In this document: positions 1 to 11,600 of the stretch, one piece after another
Numbering within the stretch: the stretch's first letter is position 1
How the letters are laid out: every line of letters starts with the position of its first letter
The notes under the pieces: generated by a model
The model's input: the letters and a program-made list of their open reading frames with translations, nothing else
Database searches by the model: none
What the model was told of the DNA's origin: nothing
Translations under genes and position numbers: made by a program
NCBI RefSeq assembly: GCF_001625305.1
Contig: NW_017802813.1
Span: forward strand, 502,364-566,363
DNA length: 64,000 nt
Reading direction: 5' to 3'
Source: Branchiostoma belcheri
Lineage: Eukaryota; Chordata; Leptocardii; Amphioxiformes; Branchiostomatidae

Positions 1-762
1 CAGTCTGACAGTACAGTGCAACTTGTTTCTTTGCCTTCTTGGTCCCCACACTGACACGGTATAACAGCGCCACCTTGTGGCCACTACGTGCGGTGCACTT
101 ATTTGGTGCAGGTTCTATGTGGACCTTCTATACTTTCGTGGATACATGTTACTTCCCCGCACTTTCCTAGTTGTTGATGCAGATTTGTAGACGGGTTAAG
201 GAAGATTTTCAATGTGAATTTTGCGACATCTGCGCGCCAGAATCGCACCCGGTGGTTTTGCAGACTACATTCTAGGGTGATAGTGTGGTGGCGTTTGGTT
301 TCTTACCTCGGATCTAAGGATTGAACATTTGGGACTGCATTGAAAACGGGTACGTAAAGTTGTTTATATCTTATAATCCTGTACACAACATACAACAAGA
401 AAAGGCTCTTTATTAGTGGAATGCTTACTAATTTCTTACACGCCGTTCCATATGTATGTAATACTATGTATGTAAGGATGGATGGATAGTGTTCAGCACC
501 AAGGACAGGCCTGTTCTGTATGTACTGTATCTATGTATGTTGGATAGTGTTCAGCACCAAGGACAGGTATATTCTGTATGCATGTATGGTAAAACAATGC
601 ATTGTATTTGTAGTGCAATTGGCAATGGCAGGCCACTACGTAGAAATGGGATCCGCTCTGCCTCTGCCCCATTCAGGCAACCCTTCTGTCTCTAAGTTTA
701 TAGTCAACGTCGATGTGTGATGTCAAAATGCCACAACTGACTACTGATCCCTCTCACACCAG
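1..762. other. Non-coding stretch upstream of the partial first gene
   Basis: No exon could be supported here. It probably holds intron sequence of the plus-strand gene whose last exon starts at 763, because that exon is preceded by a pyrimidine-rich tract ending in AG. The only structured part is a 58-bp tandem duplication near 480-600 carrying two RE1-like motifs, listed separately. Confidence 0.4.
492..566 (+). promoter_or_regulatory. Pair of RE1/NRSE-like motifs
   Basis: TTCAGCACCAAGGACAG occurs at 492-508 and again at 550-566, inside a local 58-bp tandem duplication. Both copies fit the vertebrate REST core TYAGMRCCNNRGMSAG with no mismatch. They lie upstream of the terminal exon at 763, in sense orientation to it. 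The motif match is seen directly; binding by a REST-like protein is inference, and I do not know whether amphioxus has a true REST orthologue. Confidence 0.45.
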
Positions 763-884
763 ATGATGACAATTTGTACGACCCTCCCCTGTCCAGCGAG
801 GAGCAAGCCACTGTACAGAGGGCCGTGCACGATACAGTGGAGGAGTTCTTCGGGGAAGGAGAAGGAGAAGAAGAGTTTTACTAA
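763..884 (+). CDS. Terminal coding exon of an unrecognised gene (partial)
   Basis: A splice acceptor (ctctcacaccag) precedes an open frame that enters with two bases of a split codon and stops at TAA 882-884. It encodes about 40 residues: DDNLYDPPLSSEEQ, then a helical-looking stretch QATVQRAVHDTVEEFF, then an acidic Gly/Glu tail ending EEEFY. A polyadenylation signal AATAAA lies near 1024. The acidic, aromatic-ended C-terminus looks like a genuine protein end, but I do not recognise the family. The rest of the gene lies outside the window or in unseen upstream exons. Other frames over this span are shadows. Confidence 0.55.
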
Positions 885-1028
885 CACCAGTGTGCGTTTT
901 GCTGAATATACAATAGAAAAGGATATGCGTTGTATTTGTCTAGGTACATGTATTGCAGTTGATTTGCTTTGGAAATAGGGACGAAAGGTACAGTCGGAGT
1001 TGTGTAGAATGCCAGAATAGAATAGAAT

Positions 1029-1099
1029 AAAACAAAACAAAACAAAACAAAACAAAACAAAACAAAACAAAACAAAACAAAACAAAACAAAACAAAGCA
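1029..1099. repeat. (AAAAC)n microsatellite
   Basis: About fourteen copies of a 5-bp AAAAC unit, directly after the AATAAA of the upstream gene. Its complement produces long low-complexity Phe/Cys/Leu open frames on the minus strand that should not be taken as genes. Confidence 0.95.
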
Positions 1100-2520
1100 A
1101 AAAAAATATTTAAAAACCTTACATTGCAAGAACATCTTAGTAACTTGAGAAAACAAAAGGGGAAAATATAATATGCAAAACCTTTAGCATGGCCTTACAA
1201 GTCTTCATGATCCACCTTCACTTAATGTTTGCAATTGGGGGTTCGGGGATCGAAATGAGCATCATAGTGTTGGATTCATAGTTAAAAAAGACAGTACGTT
1301 TAAGTGCTGTGATGGTATTTCAAGCTAAGTTAGTACAAAGGGTTGATCGTTTTCGTGTATTGCTAAGTAGTAACTGAAGCTGTATACATGTAGAGAAACG
1401 TCACTTTATGGATTTGCACTTTTTACTCCATGTATAGTCTGCAAATGGTAGCTTCTAGCTGGTATAGTTGCAAAATGCAGATTTTAATGAGAATGATACG
1501 ATGAATTTGCTGGGCAAAGGTTTTGTTTGTAGATTACTATATCCATTCAGCATAGGAAAAGAGCAGTAAATAAGCAGTAAATAAGCTTGGTCACGAATGA
1601 AAACAAAATGTAGCCAGTACAGCAATGCCGTGTTTCTTATGGGAATAGTCTTGCATTGTGATATACCATCGTTGGAGGGCGCTTCGTAGTTCAAGTCTAA
1701 CCTAGTTTATTACGTTGTCACGTATACACGATATCTACATTGCTGGTTGATGTATGATCTTTTTCGGTCTTCCTTTCTGCAAATAAAGTCACATTTTCTT
1801 ATATTGGTATGCGTACTAGTGTAGGAATGAGAAAAAAGGCTATACCAAAACCAAAGTGTGATAATTTTACGGATAGAAACATGCCAGTTTATGACAAAAA
1901 AGAACGTATACTTCCTTTCCTTAGTGAAAATGAAGTCACTTTTTTTATATAACGTTAATGCTAAAAATACGTTGTTAACACACAATATACAATAAATGAT
2001 ATCTCTATTGTACTAATCCGATAAAATTTTAAACTGATACTAGTACGTTTCACAGTCTCGGTAACACCCCTGAACGTGTTGGCAGCAGCATTGCTGAATT
2101 AATCGGATTTGAATCTGCCCAGACACGTTGCCAGTTGGAGATACGCCAGACGCTAAATATGGTAATACAGTATTCGGCTATGTGGCGCAAAGGGGATTGT
2201 GTTAAGGGGCTTACAGTAAAATATGCTACATCGTACCGATAGTTTAACGAAAATTGCGACATCAATTTCGTAAAGAAAAAAACTTTTATTTGATATTAAA
2301 CTTTATTAGGTTGATATGCAGCCAATAATGCCACCCAACAAACGAGGGTCTGTGAGTTCGGCCTGTAGCCAACACACACATATGTCCTTCCCATCTCTAT
2401 ATATCTAATTTCCTTAACTTCCACACTTCACCTCGTTACTAACACAATATTTTACGACCACTTATAAGCCATATTAAAGGACCACGCCCCCCTTCTCTAG
2501 AGATTTGACCGGAGAAATAA
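1100..2520. other. Intergenic AT-rich DNA, no gene seen
   Basis: Between the upstream gene and glycogenin. No splice-supported reading frame, RNA gene or repeat was recognised. Confidence 0.5.
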
Positions 2521-2604
2521 GTAAACCGAGTCAGGGAGTTTCCCGCTGTCTGATTGGCTAATCCGCTAGCGAGCGCATGCGTCCTGCATAACACTGAAAC
2601 CAAG
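2521..2604 (+). promoter_or_regulatory. Glycogenin core promoter / 5' UTR
   Basis: Just upstream of the ATG lie an inverted CCAAT box (ATTGG, 2553-2557) and the palindrome GCGCATGCG (2573-2581), which fits the NRF1 site. The start codon itself sits in CAAGATGGCTGCC, which resembles a YY1 site. The following few hundred bases are richer in CpG than the flanks. This suggests a TATA-less housekeeping promoter. The elements are seen; their use is inferred. Confidence 0.5.
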
Positions 2605-5600
2605 ATGGCTGCCGAAAGGAGAGGTGAGTGGCAAAGAACTCGTTTTTCCTCCCCTTTTGTGGTAAAAACGATCAGTTTATCAAAATCGAGGTGTGTTTTA
2701 CGGTGAGGGTGGTAGTGTTGCATATTTCTGTCGGTGGTTGGAGTTGTCTTGACCCGCCGATTGCTAGAGAAAGGACTTTTCGTGTGACACATGGCACTCA
2801 CTCCATTCAAGTTCCCAGTTTCACTTTTCTGTGCGGCACGAAAATGACACGTTGGGCATGGAAGAAATCGTGCGTGAAAAAGAGGACGTGTCATCTCGAC
2901 AGGAGTATCCTATTGTGTTGGCAGCTTTCCTACCAGGTTCTGTGGTAGGATCTTGAGTTAAACTTAAAACCTTTAAAATTGGGCGGAGAATCCGGTAGGT
3001 TTTTGTGTTCGCGTGCGGTTGGGCGAAGTCGCCCGGTTGCATCCCGACCTCCGTGCCAGATGTCAAAATTACAGCTGTTTCTTGACACCTCCGGGCTGAA
3101 ACGCAAGCCTTTTCACGTCCAACAAATGTCAGACATGCCGAGCGGTAACGTAGTTTCACGTCCCAAAGGGGGCGTACTCCCTATAGGCCCTCATCAATGA
3201 TTTATATCGCCTACGCTAACGTAGTTTGAAGTCCAAGTGCAGACGTTCTGTGTAAATCAATACTTACCGACCTAGCCTCTACCTGACGTTGAAAATGCGC
3301 GCTTTTTCCTGGGACACGTGAGGGGCGTTACGTCGACGCACCGGCGCGAAGGCGTCCTTGGTTTCCTTCCAACAAATTATGCAGTTGAAGTACATGTATA
3401 ATATAACCAACGAAAAAAAATCATCACCTCCTACACGTATTCTAAGCACATCCCCGCCAGCATTTACCACAGGATGGCTGATGAATTCTGTCTACGTGCT
3501 GGGTGAAACGTACAGGGAATATCATAACAGCACCTGACCGGCGGACGTTTGCGTCAAGGTCGCGTGATTCCAAACCGCGTTCTGTCAGTCCCCATATCTC
3601 CTACCATGCAATCTACAGTGTTTTTAGTTAAGATTTCCTTGTCATTGGCACCTGGAGAGTCTGCATGATGCTAGGTTGGTTTGTGTTGCTCCTACGGAGG
3701 GCCACCTGCTGTATTAAGAGCAACCCTTTCCAGCTCAACAAACCAGGAGCCCTCCCACCTCTACAAACTACCAGTCAGCAGGAATGTGACCCAGAAAAAT
3801 CCCCACCGGTACCCCGCGGTAAGGTCGCCTCAACATGTTCTGTGGTTGACTCAAATGTCTCTGACTTCTAGCTATTGGATTCCAATTGCAGACGTTGCCT
3901 GTAGAAATGTTTGTCTTGGCCAAGTGCGTTAGATTTCTATTTTAATCCACGAAGGTCACTTATGGTTGGGTAATATGAAACCCCCTTTTTGTAGCCATCT
4001 CTACGTCATTGTCAAAGCCAATCATGGTTTACTGCCCGCATCTAGCCTCTAGAATATTTGCAGTTGCTTCTACGCCTCAAGGAAATGAGACATAAACGTC
4101 CCCAATGAGGGACTATAATTATGTCGACTGAGTGTATAATCACTTGTCCGTATATGCATGTGTAGCACGGACTGTACAAGTTTCCAATTCTTGGTGGTCT
4201 ATTTTGAGTTGACCCGGCCAGCTTTTTCTCCGTAAGGCAGGGAGTATTAGCCTCGCCCAGACACCGTTTATGGCACTTGGCAGTCAGGGGAATTCATTAG
4301 GGCTGAGTAATGATTTGTTTAGGTCGAGTTGATCTAGGGTGAGATTCCTTAATGTGCATACAATGTATGTCACATATTTTCATGAATGTACTGTTCTACC
4401 GAATTGTCACGAAGGAGAAATATTTTTTTTAATGTAGGCTGTGAAAAATGTATAGCACAGATTTTTATGACTTATATTTGACATGGTGACCTGGAAATCC
4501 CAAGTTGTCATTCAAAGAGGTTATCATAATAACAAGGTTAACATAACAATGTTACCATGTTTATTGTCAATGCTGCATTACTTGTGCTGTTCATTATTTT
4601 ATTGCCACATGGTCCTTTGACAAAGCTGTAAATTATCGTACAAGACTTCTGATTTGGGATACAAAATACAAGCAATTACATTGTGTCAATGTGTGTTGTC
4701 ATGGTGCCTGAGAGGGTTGTATAGGTCTTTCACCATGCAACATTATGATAATGGTAGATACAAAAATGTGTCTGTAAAGGCTGTAATAATTATGTGTCCA
4801 GATCCTTGTTTGAATGTGGTTAGGTATCAGACATGACACCTACAAGAAAACTAGCAATTTTGTCTCAAGAGTCGTGGGGGGGGATCTGATTATAAGGTCT
4901 AGGGTGAGACAACACATGTACTAACATGTGATTTCATTATCATATTTGTAGTTCACCCAGCTGTTTTAGGTAGGCACTAGTATGTTAGTACGGTCTGGTT
5001 AACAGTAATTGGACCGGAATGTGGTAACACAGCTTTATCTTTCTACCTCAGTGGTTTGTAAAGCTGCTCACTTTGGTAAAGAAATGAAGCATACCAAGAC
5101 TACATGTACAAGTATTTGTTCGTGGTGCAGTTAAGAAATATATCTTTCTTGTGTCAAAATGAGGGTCTGACAATTTTATGAAAAAGTTAACGAACACAGA
5201 GATTTTTGCACCATCCTGTATCCCTTTATTTTGAAAATATATTGCTAACCACACAAATGTCAAAACAAATTGGCCATGATTTAAGATTTACATATTCTAT
5301 TTGAAACATAGGGTAGCAAATCACTTCAAATAGAACAGATGTTAGTGTTCCAGGGTATTATCTCTTTGATGACACTGATGCTGTGTCACGCATGTTAAGT
5401 GATCTCTTAGTTTTACACCCTGTGAATATCTGAAATTGTAGGTGAAGACTTGCATGAAGACAATATACAAAAAATTAGTTGTCGAACAATTACACCCAAA
5501 CTGTCCTCTGCAATAGCCTCAAAACGATAGAGGATACAAACCATTTATTATAATAAAAACCATTTATCATTATTAGTATTATTTATTATGATATTACTAT

Positions 5601-8600
5601 GGAAAACCAATTGCTGATCTTGACCATGTACATGTATATTGTTATCATAATGTCAATGAGAGTTTGTGGACTGTAAACTCACTACAAACTATAAAAAAAT
5701 TAAGTAACCATTATATACTAGTTTATACAATGAAAATTGCAATTACAATTGGTCTAGGTCTTTATCATGCCAATATTGCTACGTTACATTTCAATTCCTA
5801 ACTTTCTACAGCCTGAAAAAGTACAATGTTCGCATATTTTTACCTGTAATCTTAATTAAGAATCTGTCCTCACAGTTGCAGTATTTCAAACCATGCTAAT
5901 TGTAAAGTCAAAGTTTCTCTCAAACGTGGCAGTACTACTTATATAACAGTTATCCTTATCAGCTGATGATGTGTGGAGAAGAAACAGGTAAATAGAAGTC
6001 CCTGGGGAACACCCTTACAGACGACATGCAGGGTACATGTGACTATCACGTGTACTCTGTCACTGAACTGAGCATCGTTTACTTGTCGGTCAAAGGTCAT
6101 CAACTGGAAACTAGTCTCCCAGAAGGTGACTAAATCTTCAATTTGTTTCTTGCTTTGAAATGAAACGAAAAGGTGGGAATTCAATACAGAGGTTGTGAAC
6201 AATATCCTAGTCATTAAAAAAGATTTGATATTTGATTATTACATTTTCATATGTGCAGGTAAGAAAACCTCTGAATATTCCTTTGCATATGTTACTGAAA
6301 AGAAAACACAAATTCTATACCTGATGAAATACTGTATAGGACATTTCTACGTAAATATCTGAAAGATAGGTGTAGACTCATGATTGTCCACTTGCCGTGT
6401 TAGCATATTAAGGGCAGCCTGACCTTTAATAGGACATCGACCCCCTAAATGACCTTGAAAAGGTGGCAAGTGACCTTGCTGTGGTGTCACATGACCAAAA
6501 AACGGATGCTTGATACTAGATAGGGATGTATAAAGTCAGTACATATGTTTTCAGACACATATTAAAAGTGAACAGATTATGCCATCTATTGCTTATAATT
6601 CACGGGTTTATAAAGTCCACATGTATATGGTCTTCCTCTAGGTCAATGTTTCATCACACGTGGGGCTAAAACGGGGTCGGTTATGCAAATACCTGAGAAA
6701 GTAGGTCAGGGTGAACGTGCCAGACTCAGACAGGCGAGACAAGAGAGGGGTGGGTCGGCTGTAGATGTCTTCTCTTTTCTGTTCTGGTCGGAAATGAAAT
6801 TCCAACTAAAGGATTCTGCTAGAACAATGGGTAGGTAGTTATTTGCAGCAAATATCTATGCCCTTTTCTTGTGTTTATATGATATGATAATTGATATATG
6901 GTGGAATGTGACATAGTGTCTTCGTGTTTTTGTAATAGGGTATATGATATACAAAATGTACTTGAATGATACTTAGGGTTTGTTTCAGTATTTCAAGCTC
7001 TGAAAGATATTCACATTGTTATGTATAAACAGACAACTTGAATTTGTAAGATTTTCTCAGGTTTTGTAATACATGTATTGGAATACTGTAATGTGGTAGC
7101 CAAAAAGGGTGTGGTGTGTACTTGCCACATGTACTTGAACACTCCTGTAGCTACTGTACATACATGTGCATATACTGAGCATTTCCATGACTCCCCATGA
7201 GTATTTTATGTTCTTTACATACATATACATGTATGTCTGGACTCGTAGTTTTACTATAATTCAGGTAAACTTGATTTTATCTTGATTTTATTCTTAATCT
7301 GCTAGCGGTATGTATAATCAATGATGTTTTCTAACAATAGAGATGATATGCACATGAATAATATATATATGCCAGGCGATATGTTTGGGAATGTGATGAC
7401 ATTGGATTCCTGTTTCCAATTTTTCAATTCAAGCAGCGATCGACTTGATTTGATCAGGACATACACAGAACTTAGTTTTTGGAATTCCTCTTCTAACATT
7501 TTTTCTTTCAAATTTTAGATTAATAATTGACATTTCAAAAGATCCACACTATTGTACAACATAGTACTACTGGTAGTGCCATACTGTCATTTTTACACTG
7601 CCATCACAGGGCTCAAAATACTGGGTGCATGTTCACCTTAGTGCACGCAAATTTGGAGCTGTGCACCCAATTTTTTTCTGTGGGTGCACCAGTGCACCCA
7701 AATATTTTTGTTGGTTGAAGATGTCAAATGTATAGCAGTATACAGCATCCAAGTGGCCACAAGAACAAAATTAGTTTTTGCTGATATTCTACTTATTTTA
7801 TCTTATATAGTGCCCCCAAGAAAATTTTTGTGCACCCATTTTTTTTAGGTTGGGTGCACCAGTGCACCTATTCCCAAAAATGAATTTCGAGGCCTGATAC
7901 ACATGCTTTCCGGCCAGACCATTTATGTTTCTGTTCTGTATTCGCCCCGCATCAATAAAATTCTATTGATCTAGGCTGCATTTAAAATGTCAGCTGAAGC
8001 TGCTGTCTAGAATATATCCCAAGACAGTGGTGATAAGTGATTTTTTGCTGATGTCTGGTATAGAAGGTCAACGACCTGTAAGGGATGAATTATTAAAAGG
8101 ATAACATTATGTTAGATGACAATGATTTCTAAGTCAGCATATAGCCTTTGACATTGTCTTATATATTAGAGGGCCATTTTTGAAATATCTCTTCTTTTTT
8201 ATTGTAACTCTTATGCAATGGAGCAAAACCATTTATTTATTACACCTTTTCAAAACAACATAGAATTTTTTTTTACATCTTACTTGATTGCGAGATTGTT
8301 AAATTTCTGTATTTGGTCATACTAGACATACAATGTATATATCTACATTAGTCTATATGATATTTCACAGACTGTAATGTATATCAAACTTGTACTTAGA
8401 TTAGATTAGATTTAGGTATATCATCCTAAGTGCATTTCTCAGATGTTTTTAAAAGCACCAAAGTGCAATTCCTGCCTGACTATAACATTACCCTCTCATC
8501 ACTGTCATACCATCAGTCTGCTAATGCATCAGTGATGCAGGAAAGATACAGTGCCAGGTTCCCCAGCTGCCCATGTGTTACCATTATTTTGTCATCAGGA

Positions 8601-11600
8601 ATAATTGGCATGTTATTGTCACGGGCTTGGACTAGGTCTGGTCTAGAATAAAAAATACCTTGGTTGCTATAATATTAATTCCCTGATGCTTGTACATTTG
8701 CAGCTTTTACACTATGAATATTGATTGCCCACCTTTTGGTATAAAGTTTCCTTAATGTGCAATGCTTCAAATTTTTCCTATCCTCTATAGTATAACTTAT
8801 AAGTTTGTATATTTAGCTTTGTGTCAATTATCAGATAGTGGAATATGGGATCTGGTTATCATGAGGTCTGACCTGTAGGCATGCTCCCTATAGCTAATAA
8901 GAAATATTTGACTTCTGAAAATGTTCTTCTGAAAATCACAATATATATGTTATACAAGTAAACACAACTATGTTGTGTGTGTACTATTTAAAATGTCACT
9001 TTAAGGCAAAGTCTTGAAACCTTTGCTGCTCTGTTTGTATTTCAGATAAAGAAGCATTTGTGACATTGGTGACGAGTGACAGTTACTCGTTTGGTGCGCT
9101 GGTGTTGGGTCAGTCGCTCCGAGCCGTGCACACCACCCGTAAACTGGCCATCCTGGTCACACCACAGGTCTCCGACAATGTCAGGTAAGGTTGATTGATT
9201 GATTGACTTGATTGATTTATTGAAATTGCAACAGTGCAATACATGTGGGGCACAGGCAGCTTTTGCTGGTGACATGTCCCACACATAAAAACAAGTACAG
9301 GACAGACAATACTCATTTTCACTTGAGTTAAGTGTGGAAAGGGCACAAGATTGGTAGCTTGTCTGGACTCGAACCTGGGACCTCTTGGTTCCGAGTTGAG
9401 CACTCTGCCGTTACGCCACACAACCGCACCAGGTTGGACACCACTGTTCAGCACTTATCTCCAGTGGCATGAAATGGCCAAGTGGCTTTAAAGTTTAAGG
9501 CCAGCGGACACGAGATCAAGAGGTTGCTGGTTCCATTCCTTGCATTCCTGGCTAGACGTTACATCCTTGGAAAAGGCACTTCACATGTCTTGCCTCACTC
9601 CACCCAGGTGTAAAATGGGCACATGACTTATAATTAGGTTGGGGAGGTAAAAGGTGTTGGGAGGAGAAGGATGGGCTCTGCCTTCCAATACTGTTCTCTA
9701 GACACAGTGGATTAACAACCCACTGCCCTTACAGGCTATGGGACTACCTTTACCTGTTTTACCTACTTAACACTTTTTCTAGTGTGATACAACAACCTTT
9801 AACTAGTATCGAGATTTAAACAAGCTACTAAAGAAGGCCACCTGTCCAAGAGGACCACATTTAATGTTTGTCCCCTGGGTGGCCTTCTTGGACAGGTTTG
9901 ACTGTATTTGATACTATTTAAGATACACCTCCATTTCCCCCCAGGGAACAGTTGGGTAAGGTGTATGATGATGTGCACCTAGTGGATGTGGTGGACAGTG
10001 GAGACACAGAGAAGCTGGCCCTCCTGTCCAGGCCAGAACTGGGCATCACCTTCACCAAACTGCACTGCTGGAGACTCACCAACTACACCAAGGCAGTCTT
10101 CCTGGATGCTGACACTTTGGTAGGTCCCAGTGGTATGGTCTGTCTCTGAATCACTTTGGCAGAACGTCTCATATAAGGTCGTACTCGCTCATATAAGGTT
10201 AACACTCAGTTTGTAGTTTCCAAATGTTATGTCGGAAAAAACAGGCAAAATTCTGATGCAACGTTGACCAAAAATCCAACGAAAACTGTGAAAAATGGGA
10301 TTTGTGCAGTACATTCTACCGACGTGCTCCTTTCTGATAATGTGTAAGTAAACATATACACCATAATGATTATGATTCAAAGTACCTTAGTCTGATCCGT
10401 GTTCATGCTTGTCAAAACTCACAGATATACATGTAGATAATGGTCACTATCTCCAGTTGGTGTAACTCCATATATCCTTCTATCTTGATAGAACAGTGTT
10501 GCACAAAGTGCTATGTTCTGGAAATACTACATACAAATGCTCTGTGCACCCAAAATTGGAGCTGTGCAACTAAGGTTTGACTGTGGCTATGCCAGTGCAC
10601 CTAGATATTTGTGTAGAGTTATGCAGGTAAAGGTACATAGTATATAATATATATTCTTAAAATTACGTTTTTAGAAAAAAATAAGAAAACCTCACTATTA
10701 TTGTATTTTTTGTTTAGAATTTTGAAATATGCTGCAGAAGTTTAGTGTATGTTGTGCAACCAATTTTTTTCTGTGCACCTATTCCCAAAAATGAATTTTT
10801 AACCCTAGGTTATATTACCAGTTTGAAAATGAAAATGACAGTGTTACACAATGTAGAATGTGAGCTTAAACATACTACATTTGTATCTTTAAATCTTTGT
10901 TACTTGCTATGAATTTTGACGCATTTTCTCCCCCCACATGCAGGTTCTGAGGAACGTTGACGACCTGTTTGATAAGGAGGAGTTATCGGCCGTGCCTGAT
11001 ATCGGCTGGCCTGACTGTTTCAACTCCGGCGTGTTTGTGTTCCGACCGTCAGAGGACACCTACCAGGCACTGCTGCAGTGTGCCAAGACTGCCGGCAGCT
11101 TCGATGGTGAGATTAGTAGTAGTAGTAATAAAAAGTAACTTACAGTAGGTGTCATTGGAAGACAGAAGAAAAATGTCCAGACTATGCATGATGTACAAAA
11201 TGACTAATAAACTGGTAGACGTACCTAATACCAGCCCAGAAAAGAACAAGAAATAGCCATGCCTTCAAGTGCCAAAGTTATCAACCAAGGATGGAGGGAG
11301 GTGTTCAAGAATTCATTCTTTCTCAGAACTATTGCAGAGTGGAACTTGCTGTCACCAAGTACAGTAGGGGCATTGTCAATAGATAGCTTTAAACAGTGCA
11401 TGTTGCATGTTGAAAAAAAAGTTCTGGGAGAATGTTGAATGCTGTTTACTTTCTTTCAGGAGGAGACCAGGGTCTGTTGAATACCTTTTTCAGTGACTGG
11501 GGAACTAAAGACATCTCTCGCCACTTGTCCTTCCTATACAACATGACATCTACTATACACTACTCCTACCTACCTGCCTTTAATAGGTAAAACACCATAC

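Noticed and set aside
741-1156. Minus-strand frames with repeated Phe-Cys-Phe-Val-Leu
   Set aside because: Translation of the AAAAC microsatellite and the antisense of the real exon at 763-884.
2439-2894. 151-codon minus-strand frame across the glycogenin promoter
   Set aside because: No similarity recognised. It overlaps the promoter and exon 1 of glycogenin, and the CpG-rich composition explains the open frame.
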